Assembly: GCA_009760855.2 (NCBI GenBank)
Contig: WPIO01000066.1
Span: 264,001 to 328,000, forward strand
Direction of reading: 5' to 3'
From: Cristatella mucedo
Lineage: Eukaryota; Bryozoa; Phylactolaemata; Cristatellidae
Length of the DNA stretch: 64,000 nucleotides
The notes beneath the pieces are model-generated. The model was not told the origin of the DNA. It ran no database searches and was given only the letters and a program-made list of their open reading frames with translations. The translations under genes were made by a program, and so were the position numbers. Of this stretch, positions 46,437 through 57,644 are shown piece by piece (the stretch's first letter is position 1; the number at the start of each line of letters is the position of its first letter).

Positions 46437-47492
46437 CTATCTAGAAACCTGTATAACAGAGTTCGTATCTCTATATTTCCGGTTTACACCATCTCCAGCA
46501 TCAACAGTTTCACCTAAATTCTGTATAAGATATCCATTTATACTGAGATCACCACTAAGCATATCACCAGTCATTCTAATATGATTATTTGAATTAGTTA
46601 CTTTTTTCCATATCCAAACATTTCTATACGATATTAACAAGAAAATCTTTAAAATAATTCCACTTGCAACTGTAAACTTATCAACTGCATATCTACATGT
46701 CCCATCAATATTTATTACTAAAACTCTTTTACCACCTACTCCATAAGTATTACCGGTTGGTAACTCTACATAAGAATTAGTTTGATCTGTTGCATACATA
46801 ATATTAGAAAACATACTAAAATTAGGTAATACTACTGGAAAGAATGTTTTAACATTAGTTAAATATCTAAGATCTCCAGATGTTCCCAGAGCAATATTAG
46901 ACATGTCACCAGGAGAAAGTTTTTGAGTATGGAATGTGTTTCCTGTACTTCCATTAGCAGTAATTTTTAAGCCTAACATATCAAGCTAGAATAAACTTGG
47001 ATAAGTATTCGAACTCAAAGCTAAATATTTAAATGATACTTGTTAAGTACTATCAACATATCGTTTCGTTATAACATCAGAATCTTGTAAATTAATAATA
47101 TTCTTTTTACCCATATCAATACTTGCCACTGCTTTTCCTGGAAACACTTGGGTCAGTCTTCTTAGTAAACCAAAGTGTATTACTTTATAAGGTCATAGGT
47201 CTGTCTAAACAGTTTCATCAGCAGAATTACCAGATATACCATTAACATTCTTACAATTAATTTGTGATTTCATTACTGCTCCACTCTTTGGTAATAAATC
47301 AGTCGGCCTCGATACTGTTGCTAATTTCCCAGAAACATTACTAATAACACTGTTACAAGCGTTTGAGCTTAAAACACAATCTAGTCTTATAGCATCACCA
47401 CTATTAACAGGAAAGCCTAAATTAGTTACTCTATTCGTATTAGCATCAAGACTAGTATACATATTTCCATTAACTTTTCTTACTTTTTCCAT
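46437..47492 (-). pseudogene. Phage-tail-fibre-like protein of fossil D
   Basis: Frames at 46437-46979 and 47205-47492 show the patterns MTGDMLSGDLSINGYLIQNL, NRVTNLGFPVNSGDAIRL and MYTSLDANTN, the same kind of repeat as in fossil B. N-terminal MEKVRKVNGNMYTSL resembles MTKVQTDDFVLKVNG of the fossil B fibre in its K-V-N-G element. Would be a receptor-binding fibre. Broken and interrupted downstream by LINE-A. Confidence 0.65.
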
Positions 47493-47504
47493 TACTTATA
47501 ATAT

Positions 47505-48310
47505 ATGATGAAAAAAGAAAGAGCAAGAAAATGTAAAGGTGTTGGTGAAGTTATAAAAGAAGGAGTTTCTACAACTAAAGAAGTTGTAGATGGTGTTAAA
47601 ATTGCAACCAATGTAGGTGAACAAGTTTTTACAAAAGTATTTGCAAAGATTGCAGCTAAACTATCTTTAGCAGCATCTGAAAAGATTGCAACATTAGTAC
47701 CTAAAGTTTTACAATCTCTTAAAGCAATTGGTGCTGGTGCTAATATTTTTGGTGGTTTTCTAAGTTTGAGTTACATGAATAGTTGATCTAAGTCTATGTA
47801 TAAAAGGAATAGTAGATGATATTTCTTCTGAAAAATATGGATAATTGTTCTGGAAGACACTATCAGATAAAAAAGAAGGATTAGAAAAGATGATTGCATC
47901 TTTAGAATTAGGCCTTAAAATTACTGATATTTCAAATGCAGCATAACAATAATCAAATCCTTGGCATAGGAATCCAAGTGAGTTTTTAAGTGATGTCTTT
48001 GGAGAAAAATTTAAATGGGATGCCGCTCAATTAGATGCTAAATCTTGGTCAAACAATTTTTTAGAAGTACGATTTGGCGGATTTCTTCCAGCGATTCCAG
48101 CTATCATAACATATATTGCAGGAATTGTTGCTGGTGCTGGAGCAGGTGTTTCAATTGCTGTCGCTTTTGCAGGTCTAATAAAGAAGTTAATAGATGAGAC
48201 AATGTTTACAGGAAAAGCACCTCCAAAGAGATCGAAAGAGGAAATGAGGGATGCTTTAACCTTGCAAAAAGATCGTCTAACAAATGCTATTGAAGATCTG
48301 AAAAAATGAT
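47505..48310 (+). pseudogene. Alpha-helical, membrane-active-type virus-like protein, fossil
   Basis: The N-terminal part (47505-47786) is basic then alanine/valine-rich (EQVFTKVFAKIAAKLSLAAS). A later hydrophobic stretch near 48100-48190 (IAGIVAGAGAGVSIAVAFAG) looks like a membrane-inserting helix. A capsid-associated membrane-disrupting role is an inference. Broken. Confidence 0.4.
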
Positions 48311-48596
48311 AGAATTGAAAAAAGGAATTGAAATTGATGTTTCCGGAAAGGTACAATCTTCTGAAGTAAAGAAGAATAAAGGAATCAAATTAGTTCATAG
48401 CGGAGGTGTTGATTATTCACCAGAACTAAGGAAAGAAATTCGACAGGTCGAATCGAGTACTGTTGGTGGAAAAACGACCTGCAATTATAAAGCAGAGAGT
48501 GCTATGCTGCTTAATGCTAAGGGTACTAGTCAGGAAGAGATACATAGAGAAGTATTAAAAACACGTGATGAGTTGAAAAAGAGATGCAGTAACTAA
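48306..48596 (+). pseudogene. Unknown fossil D protein, 96 aa
   Basis: Open frame beginning MIELKKGIEIDVSGKVQSS, lysine/glutamate-rich, no recognised domain. Overlaps the end of the preceding region by a few bases, as in compact viral gene arrays. Confidence 0.4.
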
Positions 48597-48629
48597 TATA
48601 TATTCTAAAATAACTATTATTATATAGAA

Positions 48630-49250
48630 ATGGGTTATCAAGAAGCAAAACTAGCTCTATCTGATCATCAAATAAAAAAAATACATAACTCTAAAGAACC
48701 AATTTCTATTCGTTTGAAACCCTCCGATTTTTCTGGTACTGTTCCTATTCTTGTTAAAAATACTAAGCTAAATAAATTGAAAAGAGTAAGGCAAGGGCAT
48801 AGGATTGCAGTTTAATCTATCATTGAAGCAATTAAAAGCAAATAGAAGACAGGGTTCCGGTCTCCTCGATTTCATCAATAAACTTACTGGGAAACGTGAA
48901 ATGCATCTAAAACTTACAAAAGGTGTTCAATCTGAAAATGTTCCACGTGGCTCATTCAACAATACTGGAAAATATAGCTATGTCGGGCCTGGCACTAAAT
49001 TTATCCAAAGAATGGACAAAAATTATGTTGGTGTAAATGATCTTGACGCACGTGCTTTAATCCACGATCATACATATAATAAAACAAGTAAAATGCCTGA
49101 GCCAAAACGTACAAAGATTAGAAATGTATATGATCTTGTTCTTGCTGAACCTTCCGCTCGTATAGCATTGGATCCCAGACAACCATGTTAGGTTCGTGAA
49201 TATGCTAAAACAGTTGCTGCGATAATGGCTGCTAAAGCAAATTAGGGCTT
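48630..49250 (+). pseudogene. Minor capsid protein with PLA2-like domain, fossil
   Basis: The first part (48630-48815) has the pattern L-S-D-H-Q-I-K-K-I followed by PISIRLKPSDFSG, a repeat type that precedes the PLA2 domain in Polinton/adintovirus minor capsid proteins. The second part (48805-49191) has GSGLLDFINKLTG, then YVGPGTKFIQR and DLDARALIHDHTYNK, matching the calcium-loop Y-x-G-P-G and H-D-x-x-Y core of parvovirus-type phospholipase A2. PLA2 domains help virions breach membranes. Broken. Confidence 0.7.
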
Positions 49251-49440
49251 GGACTTATTGGTAGAGGTATTTTAGACAGTTCATTTGCCATGGATTTCTT
49301 AAAGACGAAGTAAGTAATCAATCAAGTATAAGTAAGATAACGAATGATGCAAAGAATCTCGTAGATAAGATGTTACATAAAATTCGAAGAAAGATAACAA
49401 AAATTAAAAACTAATCTGTTTTTTTTTGGTTTTATGTTTT

Positions 49441-49936
49441 TTATCTAGTAATCAGCAGGATTGAATTCATCTCGTCCTTTTTTATATCAAAATTAAAAAT
49501 TTTAACTTGTTCTAGCTTCAATCTAATATTAAGTATTTCTTCTGAATTATAAGGATCTTTAGTTACATAATATCCATTAAGAATACCAGTAACAGCAAAG
49601 TTATTACCAAGTTTTTGAAATACTTCAGCAGCACTACCAAATTTCATTTCTTTTATTCTTTTGATCAAAGAATATACTTGGTTACGTACCAAATACGATC
49701 CATATACCGATAGTTGAACGACTAGACATATTGTATCCACTATATTCAAGTTTCATACTTGCTCTATTAGCAATATCTTCGAAAACAGTTCTCATATCTT
49801 CAGTGATATAGATCCAGGCATTGAAGTAAACTTTAGAATCTTTACTAATTTTCTCTTTAATATGAACAAGCACAAGTTTTTCTTTAGGAATTACAACAGA
49901 AAAATTTTTAAATTCTACACATTTTTGGTTATCCAT
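49441..49936 (-). pseudogene. Unknown fossil D accessory protein
   Basis: Two overlapping minus-strand frames: 49682-49936 (starts MDNQKCVEFKNFSVVIPKEK) and 49441-49749. Beta-strand-like pattern with no recognised domain. Probably one broken gene. Confidence 0.4.
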
Positions 49937-49999
49937 TTCTATACAAGAAAAAGAAATTGTTCAAATTAAATTGATAATTCCATTGTCGATTCTAAATCT

Positions 50000-50350
50000 G
50001 ATTCTTACATTAGTTTTAGCAAGATTACACACCTTCTTCTGCAATCTGTTTGATCGTATTCTTGCAGCCTTAATGTTTGAAATGTTGGTATAACACCACA
50101 ATAATTTATTACTTTTGGAATTGGTGGTGCATCAAAATAACTCAAAGTAAAAACATTTTGACCCTTCTTATTTAAGTGCTACCCAGTGATGTATTGCTCT
50201 ATCTAATTATCCTGTATTATAATTAAGACATTTATTCTTTAATTGTTTTGTTAGTTCACCTCTTGCAAAGACGCCTCTAAAGTTCTGTTTACCTACTTCT
50301 TTTATATAATTATTTATTTCTATATCTGTTAAAAGGGATGATTTTACTTG
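50000..50350 (-). pseudogene. Adenain/Ulp1-like cysteine protease, fossil
   Basis: The minus strand reads NFRGVFARGELT near 50270 and, further on, an H-H-W-V-A block near 50190. These match the F-R-G-V-F and catalytic H-W-V blocks of the adenovirus-type maturation proteases of Polintons. Heavily broken; only these blocks support it. Confidence 0.55.
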
Positions 50351-50362
50351 TTCCTTAGTTTG

Positions 50363-50748
50363 TCAATGGTCCTTATAAGTTCTGCAAGTATTTGTTCCTA
50401 ATCTCTTATCTTGTGCACAACCACTACCACCGGTACCATATCTTTTAACTCCACTTGAAAATGTATCACTAAGCATATTTGATATTGCTGCAAAGATACC
50501 TGGTAATGGCAGACCTGATCCTGTATCTAATCTTTTACCTAGATATAGAGCACCTTTTCCACTTTTACCATGATATAGAACACCTTCACCAGATGATGTT
50601 CCTCTTTTACCATGATTTTGAACACCTTTTCCAGATGCACCATGATTTAGAACACCTTCACCAGTACTTCTTAGTTTTACAAACTTCGACTTCTTACTAT
50701 CACAAATATTACAAATACCTTTTAACATTCCCCTCATTAATTAGTTGA
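50363..50748 (-). pseudogene. Glycine-rich repeat protein, fossil (124-aa frame)
   Basis: Starts MRGMLKGICNICDSKKSKF with a C-x2-C pair, then four imperfect repeats of the type GEGVLNHG, GKGVQNHG, GEGVLYHG, GKGALYLG, then GSGLPLPGIFAAISNML. It directly precedes the protease-like region. Whether it is the N-terminal part of that gene or a separate small core protein is not clear. Confidence 0.45.
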
Positions 50749-50844
50749 ATCTACTTCAACATACTGCTCATGAATTGCATAAGTTTTTTTTACACTTCAA
50801 ACAATAAATTTCCATATCTATTAAAATATAGAATAAATATCGTT

Positions 50845-51489
50845 GAAGGTTAGAGCTTTTAATTTTGGACAAGATGTAGATACTAGTCACAAACAACCAC
50901 TACCTAAAGTTCCTATTAGAGCATAAGTACTAGGATTAAGTGGAACAGGTAAATTACAATTAGTAATGAATTGGATATTCTATGAAATGCTAAATTATGA
51001 TACATGTACAATCACAGCTTCAAGTTTAGATCAAAAGTTATATCGTGGTCTTATGTCAATGAGTAAGAATAATCCTGCTTATGTTTGGGTTAATTGAATT
51101 GATAATATGCCTGAAGTTTATTCTTATAAGAATTTTAAGAATGCTGTTGTATTCCATGATTTAATAAAAGAAGATCAAACTAAGATAATATAATATTTTA
51201 CTAGAGGTAGTCATAAATCATGAAGATTTTCAACCTTACTCAAGGATTTACTAACATTCCTAGAAGAGAAATAAGAAACAGTATAAATATGATTGTAATC
51301 TTTGAACAAAATAATACTGATATAGAATATATTCATGATTCTTATGTTGGTGTTATCGATAAGAAAATGTATAAAGATTGGGTAAACTCTTGTACAAGAA
51401 ATATATTTAGTTATTGTGTTATTAAACAACCAAAACAGAATCAGAAGGAAGATTTTGGTCTGTGGATAATTCAGGCAAGCAACAATTAA
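50845..51489 (+). pseudogene. FtsK/A32-type genome-packaging ATPase, fossil
   Basis: A Walker A-like block (GLSGTGKL) lies near 50940, a hydrophobic-strand-acid region follows, and YFTRGSHKS occurs near 51200. The 51220-51489 frame then reads IFNLTQGFTNIPRREIRNSINMI, matching the sensor region (a L-x-Q-x-F block then R-x-N) of Polinton packaging ATPases. It would pump DNA into capsids. Broken at several places. Confidence 0.65.
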
Positions 51490-51529
51490 CTATTTTTAAT
51501 TTAATATAGGAAAAATAATCATTGGTAAA

Positions 51530-52400
51530 ATATACGCAAGTAAAAACAAGCCTTACAGAGGAAGTGTTCAAGAAGCAATATATTTACAGAATAAACTTAA
51601 TAATTTAGAAAGTTTACGTGTTGCTACTGTTCTTTATAATAGTCAAGAGATACAAAGAATTAAAGCAGAAATGGGATCAAGAGATAGAGTAGAACATGAA
51701 TTGAATGAACGTGCATTAGAGAAATCAACTAATAATTATGGTAATGTTGTTATTGATAAACTAAGAAAAGTTAGACCGACACTTGCAATTCAAATGGAAC
51801 AAAAAGAACAAGTGCAGAAAGCATTGGATTATGATGTCATTGAATATGGAGACAAACTAAAAAACTTGATGGATAGTATGAATTTAGATTATAAAGACCA
51901 GTTTAAAAATATGATAAAACTTAATGAATGAGTAAAAAGAGTACTAGATAAAGCAAACAGACCTACTGAAGAGAAATCAACAGCTGCTATTACAAGAGCA
52001 TTTAAGAGATCTGTTGATGCACATATTAAAAGGGATCCTAAAAAGCTCTAATTTAATTAATGGAGGAATTAAAAATGCACCTAATGATGAAATAATGAAA
52101 TATCTTAAAGATACTCGTCAATGCTTAGGAGATATTCTTAGAGTTAATCCTTCAACTGGTACACGAAGAAGACAATAAGCAAAAATAGAAGAAATAAAAG
52201 AAGATGAACCAGTTGCATTTGAACAAGGAGTAGAAATATTTCCGTTCATTTTAAGTAGTGAAAAAGAGTATGAGATTGATTTATGGCTTCGTGAACTTGC
52301 TGCTGGTAATGGTGGTGTAATAAGTTTTATTAGTGCTGCAGTTCATAATCTTGCTACATCTCGAAAAGCTCTGAAGAGTTATGTTGCAAAAATAAACAAT
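51530..52400 (+). pseudogene. Coiled-coil virus-like proteins, fossil
   Basis: The 51671-51931 frame (MGSRDRVEHELNERALEKS) is strongly helical and charged. A second protein-like stretch follows from about 52045 to 52400, with LINGGIKNAPNDEIMKYL and GVEIFPFILSSEKEYEIDLW. Not recognised. By position, upstream of the penton-like region, they are likely virion proteins. Confidence 0.4.
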
Positions 52401-52410
52401 AATATATAGA

Positions 52411-52950
52411 AATGAGTGATTTATTGAAAAGTATTCACCATATATTTGTAGTGTTGAGATTATTAGAAAATCAGGTCAAGCAAGTAAAGAAGGATATGTT
52501 TTTTATATAAATTTTAATAGTAGTCCTATTAAAGCAAGCATAAGTCTACCGATATTGTTAAAAGGTAAAAATTTTAGGATTTGTTTTAAGAAGTTTGTTG
52601 GTACTAATTCTATAAGAAATATTAAAGGTACTAATACAACTTTTGTTTATAGAATAACAGTTGATCAGAAAAAACAATTACCATAAGACCTGGAATTTAT
52701 TCTGCTATATCTGATGATGTAAATGTGGGTATTGCTGATATGATCAATATTTCAATTGCACAATCATGTGCAACAACAGATAAATTTCAACTAGTTATTG
52801 ATACTGCTACTACTGATTCTTGGATTAAAATGCCAGTTGGACGGACACTTCTTGCTAGTAAATCTAGTATTTCTTGTATACGTGGTTTTACTGCTTCTGC
52901 CTATACAACTGATACAAACTTCTCTACATTGTATACTGATATAACCCCTG
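52411..52950 (+). pseudogene. Penton-like protein of fossil D, truncated
   Basis: Contains a TIRPGIYSAISDDVN pattern, comparable to ITIAPGYYDSSTI in fossil B, and the open frame 52725-53000 covers the following segment. Cut off by LINE-B at about 52951. Tentative. Confidence 0.4.
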
Positions 52951-54405
52951 TTGTTTGTATGTATGTATGTATCTCTGTCAGTAACTCCACAAAGTCATAA
53001 AGACCATGTGGTTGTTACGCAGGAGAGCTTTATATAGCCCACTCACAGCCTAAGCGTCTTTCGGTAAGCATTCGGTAGCCAACAGACTTCGTCTCACGCA
53101 ACAAAGAGAAAGTGGGAAGCATAGCAGAGTCACGAGAACAGTTGAGGTAGTGAGTAGCATTGAAGTAGCAGTTCGGGACAGCTGAAAGAGATGTGCCATA
53201 GTCGGCAGTTGGAGAGACGTTGTCGTTGCGTTAGAATTGTGGAAGCGAGTTCCACAGTCTAGGACCTGCAGAGCTATTGCTTCTGTCACCAACTGTCTTT
53301 AAGCGGAGGAATTGGACAGTTAATTTATTGTCAAAACAGGACCTGGAGGCGCGAAAAGGCTGAAATGATGCAGAAGTTCAGCTAGGTACGAATGAGCTAA
53401 GCCGTGGCGGGCCTTGTGGGTCACCGTAAGAACTTTGCTCTGTATCCTTTGCTCAACCGGCAACCATCCTAGCTCATTCAGCAACGGTGACACGTGCTCA
53501 AACTGCTGGGACTTGAAGACCAGCCTTGCAGCCATATTCATAGTCAGCTGTAGTGGCATAATAGCTTTCTTTGGCAGCCCAGCTAAAAGAGAATTACAAT
53601 AATCAAGCCGAGACAGAAATAAAGAGCCAGTTAAATTTCTTACAAGCCACTGTGGGAGACAGCTTTTAATCTTCGATAGAGATCGAATGTGATGGCTAGC
53701 TATAGAGACAGTCTTCTGAATGAAGCTTTTGAAATTGAGGCAGCTGTCGAACACAACATCTAGATTACGAGCATGTGGTAAAGGTTGCACAATAGCATCA
53801 CCTATTTGAACAGCAAAGCCTTTTAATCCAACTACACGCTTAGGGTGTCTTATGAGCAGCAATTCGGTTTAACGTCTTTTGATTTCTGGAAGTTTTCCGA
53901 CATCCAGGATCGAATATCGGCAAGGCAAGCATTCAGTTTCTCATTTGCTGCAGCATATTCCGACGGTTTAAATGACAAATACAACTGAGTATCGTCAGCA
54001 TAGACGTTATATCCTATTTAATGAGCCTTATCACTTTTCCCAGAGGTTGTGTATAAATGGATAACAGCGATGGACCGATTACATACCCTTGAGGGACTCC
54101 ACTGGTGACCCTTCTCATGTCTGAGACCTGACCCCCAAACGACACGGATTGAACACGATCAGACAAGAATGACTTAAACCACGCCAGTGCTTCGTCTGCC
54201 AGACCAATCGTTGTTCTCAATTGTTCAAGCAGAACTTCGTGATCAATGGTGTCAAAGGCAGCAGACAGATCTAGCAGAGCTAGGGCAGTGACATTCCCGT
54301 CGTCGTTGCCTTGTAGGATGTCATGGCTAACACGGAGGAGAGCAGTTTCAGTAGAGTGGTGCCTCTTGAACCCTGATTGAAATGTTTCTGACATTCCATT
54401 TTTTC
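52951..54405 (-). mobile_element. LINE-B copy with (TACA)n-type 3' tail
   Basis: Read on the minus strand: RT block MSETFQSGFKRHHSTETALL (54394 downward), LLDLSAAFDTIDHEVLLEQL (motif A), GVPQGYVIGP (motif B), then the post-catalytic region 53320-53862, 3' UTR, and a tail of ATACATACATACA at 52955-52970. The endonuclease is missing (5' truncated). Frames shift between RT parts. Tail and 3' UTR distinguish it from LINE-A. Confidence 0.88.
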
Positions 54406-57400
54406 AAACGGCTTAAAAAACTTTTGGTCGTGTCGAATAAAAAAGTACTACAGCTTAGTTACAACGGCCTTGATGTACTTCTGAGATACTCATTAGAAAG
54501 AAGCAACGACAGCCAGCTTCGTAGTATAGGCGAGCGAATGCCTATGCAGCACACATTCTCCCAAACATGGCAGCTCCCGTGGTGGTCGGCGCTAGCTATT
54601 TTGTTATTGGCTAGTTCTTGTCTCTGGTATGCACCTGTATGGGCCACGCTTGCATCACGTGGACGGAATTTATTTTCTTCGAAGATGACAACTGCCAGAG
54701 GGCACCGCTAGTTCACATCCCTGCTGCGTCCAGGAGTTTAAGCACTTGACTCACTGATGTTGGGGCTGAGCAATGAGCTGGCTACTAGGGCGTGCACTTG
54801 AAATGTCCGTACTTATTCACTACGGTACTGTGCCAATACTGACCCTAGCGACATGTTAAACCTGCGCATGAAACGTCTAAAAACAGATTGCCTGGTGACG
54901 CGTACATGTTAATAATAAACGTTTGACCCATCTTCCTTAATATTATTAAAATAATTAAACTAGCTGATTTAAAAAGATTCTTCTGTACAGTTTGACGAGT
55001 ACGTTTAAGGCTATCACAACTGCTTGTTGCTGCAAAAAAGCATCGCCCTCCGCAGGCTTCAAACTTGCGACCTCGGGGCCGAGGTCATGAGAAACAACCG
55101 CCGTACCTAATGAGCCATCATGGCTTCATAGCACGTGTATAGTTTTATGAGGTAGATTGCGTTTTCTGAATATTATCTCTTGAGAACTAAGCTTACTATA
55201 TACCGCCATCAATGTCGCGCTAGGAATACGCTACTTACCCAGAAATTCCTTGATTGTCTAGATGCAAAAACTGTTTTTTCAGAACTCATCAACTAATAAC
55301 AAAAGAAGCAGACACAGCTAGGAACATTGTCAATGCAAAGGAGGAGCAGGGCCAATTTCAAATACAAAGAAGTCGGCTGCCTTTGGTATTTCAATATTTT
55401 CCCAAAATGCACCAGTGACTCTCGTGAAGCCTCGCGACAACTTCATGATTGACGCTCAGATATTTCAATAGCAGTGCGACGCATCAGCTGCAGCAGCAAC
55501 CTAGAGCGCCCATACGTTAGCTTAAAAAGTCAGCGCGCATTTAGTAGACAAGAAGAGTCGTTACCGGTGGAAGTTTTTAACAGCCATACAGCAGGTTTGA
55601 TTTGGATACATTATTGTCCGTTTCAAGGTATGGAGCAGGAACCTATAGTTTGGATTTGGTTGTGGTATTCGGCGAGCGGATCACGTGACTGTAGTATCCT
55701 TGGTCAATGGAGCAATAGCTGCCGTGTCCTTCTAGTAGCTGCAGCACCTTGGCGGCCATGCATCCGGACAGCAGTGGACCCCTGGCAGTCGTGGCTCCAG
55801 ATGGCCTTGGCCTCCTGGCCTGTGTGGCACTTGCTATCGAGATCTAGAAGCTTGCGGTTGGGAGGCTCCATCGAGCGGAAGTGGTCGGGCACCCGAAGGT
55901 GACCTGTTTATTAACATCTCTATTGCCAAAAGCATTCTCCTGGAGTACAGCCTAGTGACTATTACACTGCCTAGTCATTGTCTACCTTATCCGTAGATTT
56001 TCGGCGATCTGTTTCAAGGCGAATATTATTCAGCAGCCTTGTATAAGAAGATGACTGCACCCACGGCTGATTAATTGAGCCATCGTTTCATTACTGCAAT
56101 CACCGTCCAATTAGTTTAAATTAGCACTTCCTTTGTGAATCCAAAACGAATCAAGCGGTGCAGCCTGAATTAAGGCATGGAATGAGACGGCAACCTGCAG
56201 CATGCTTAATAATATCCTTCACCTGGCAATTAAGTCACAGCGTCGTATTCTCAGCACATTTTAACAATAGTGAAATGATCTTATTAGGACGTGACATTAA
56301 CGGCTCATTGAGATATTGAAATTATATTCGGTCATTTTGTGCTGTCCATTCATCAGAGTGGTCAGAGAGTCTACTTTACGGTGAAAAAGTCAAAGTCTGC
56401 AGTATCAGACTTTAAAGAGCAAGGATTCATTATTAAACCCTTTAAATATTTTCTATTTCATGTGGATGCATTACCTTAAGCACAGCTTCGGTTTGCACTG
56501 AGAAATTATGGAGGAATCTTTCTGTTTGAATCCGTCGTTATCAGACTGAAGATGAAAGAGCCGGAATCATATTCAGGTGCCTCGAGAAAAAAACAATTTT
56601 CTTTCATTAACCTCAAAGTAACGCCTGAAGTCTCATAAGCAGCATACATGAAGACTCATTGCCTTAGGCCACCGAATGCGTACCAAAAGCTGCTTAAGCT
56701 GTGAGTGAGAGACACAAAACTCTCCTTTGTAAAGCCCACATAGTCTGTATGGATTTTTGTAGTTGTGGACGGAGATACATCCCATTATATAAGATTTTTA
56801 TGGTTCATTGCGTGTCTGGCAATATACGTAAATGGCTAATCACAAATGTTTGCAGTATTACAAATATCTCCCCGATTTCACGTCGAAGATGGTGAGCTTC
56901 ACTTATCAGTGTAATTGTCGTGATCAGTTGCAGTGGCCGATATAGTAAATGGCCGCTGAGCAGGTATTCCAACCTGAATGTCGGCTAGTTTTCCTTTACA
57001 AAATAATGTGAAACCGAGCTCGTCATCATCGTAAGTTAGTCGTTGCGTGCAAAAACGGCTCGTGTGCAACTAAATGTAGACTAATGCTAAAATGAAAATT
57101 TTAACGTCCATTACGTATTATTATTCCTAACTTTGTCTAATATTTATTGGGCAATTGGGCGTAATGAGAGTGTTTTTAAAGTCCTGAGAGCTTTATAAAT
57201 GTTAACAATAAATTGTTGGTGCTATGTTTACAAACATTTTCGGTTATAAATAAAGAACCGTACTTCGCGGAAACTCGCATTTCGTGGGAGGGTCTGAAAC
57301 CGATTAATCGCGTTTAACGAGAGACGACAGTACTCAGTTTTAGCAAGGCTTACTTTAGAAGCCTTTACCGTCTACAGCTGATGGCGTGTGTATCAGGCAG

Positions 57401-57644
57401 ATTATACTTCGAAGGCATATACAAACCTCTACGTCTTGCTGAAGAGACTGCCCTTGCTCAGGTTATATCAGCAGATGAAGAGCTAAGCTTTCCTTGGAAA
57501 AGTTACACCGGTCGTGAGCTCTTTCGTACTTAGTTATTATCCTGTAGATATTGAAGCCTCCACGTCTCTTCACGTCATGCGATGACTAATCGTCGGCTGT
57601 TTAGCTTGCTTGCTTATAGACCAAAGGCGACCAAAGAATATAGT
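54406..57644 (+). repeat. Repeat X, copy 5
   Basis: The longest uninterrupted X copy, over 3.2 kb, starting near 54426 (GTCGTGTCGAATAAAAAAGT) and cut at 57644 by Gypsy copy 2. Its end segment (57060-57644) matches 32185-32770. It carries the shared SINE. The 142-aa frame 55474-55902 has no recognised domain and is not conserved as a frame. No gene supported. Confidence 0.8.
54975..55128 (-). mobile_element. SINE inside repeat X copy 5
   Basis: Same SINE and place as in the other X copies, near the complement of 4187-4352; tRNA-like head toward 55128 (ATGAGCCATCATGGC). Confidence 0.75.

Larger units (their letters stand above)
40088..52950 (+). mobile_element. Polinton/adintovirus-like fossil D, split by a LINE-A
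   Basis: AT-rich virus-like DNA at 40088-42984 and 46403-52950, with a LINE-A between. Recognisable regions are fibre-like (minus), membrane-active (plus), PLA2-type minor capsid (plus), protease-like (minus), packaging ATPase (plus), coiled-coil (plus) and penton-like (plus). The right edge is cut by LINE-B at 52951 and the left edge by LINE-A, and no terminal inverted repeats are seen. It is broken at many places and old. The polymerase and integrase genes expected of a full Polinton were not found. Confidence 0.78.

Noticed and set aside
50530-50700. A CRISPR array
   Set aside because: The short repeats encode repeated peptides on the minus strand, without unique spacers of constant length; the setting is eukaryotic.
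10625-52950. A non-standard genetic code in the AT-rich elements
   Set aside because: Interruptions involve all stop types and frame shifts as well, and normal Trp and Gln codons are present, so ordinary decay explains the data better.
40088-52950. Bacterial or phage contamination because of tail-fibre-like repeats
   Set aside because: The block is cut by animal-type LINEs and sits next to PLA2 and Polinton-type ATPase sequence, so it is part of the eukaryotic chromosome.
4185-55128. tRNA genes
   Set aside because: The tRNA-like heads belong to a SINE family with a non-tRNA body. Copies are repeated and most B boxes are degenerate, so none is called a functional tRNA.
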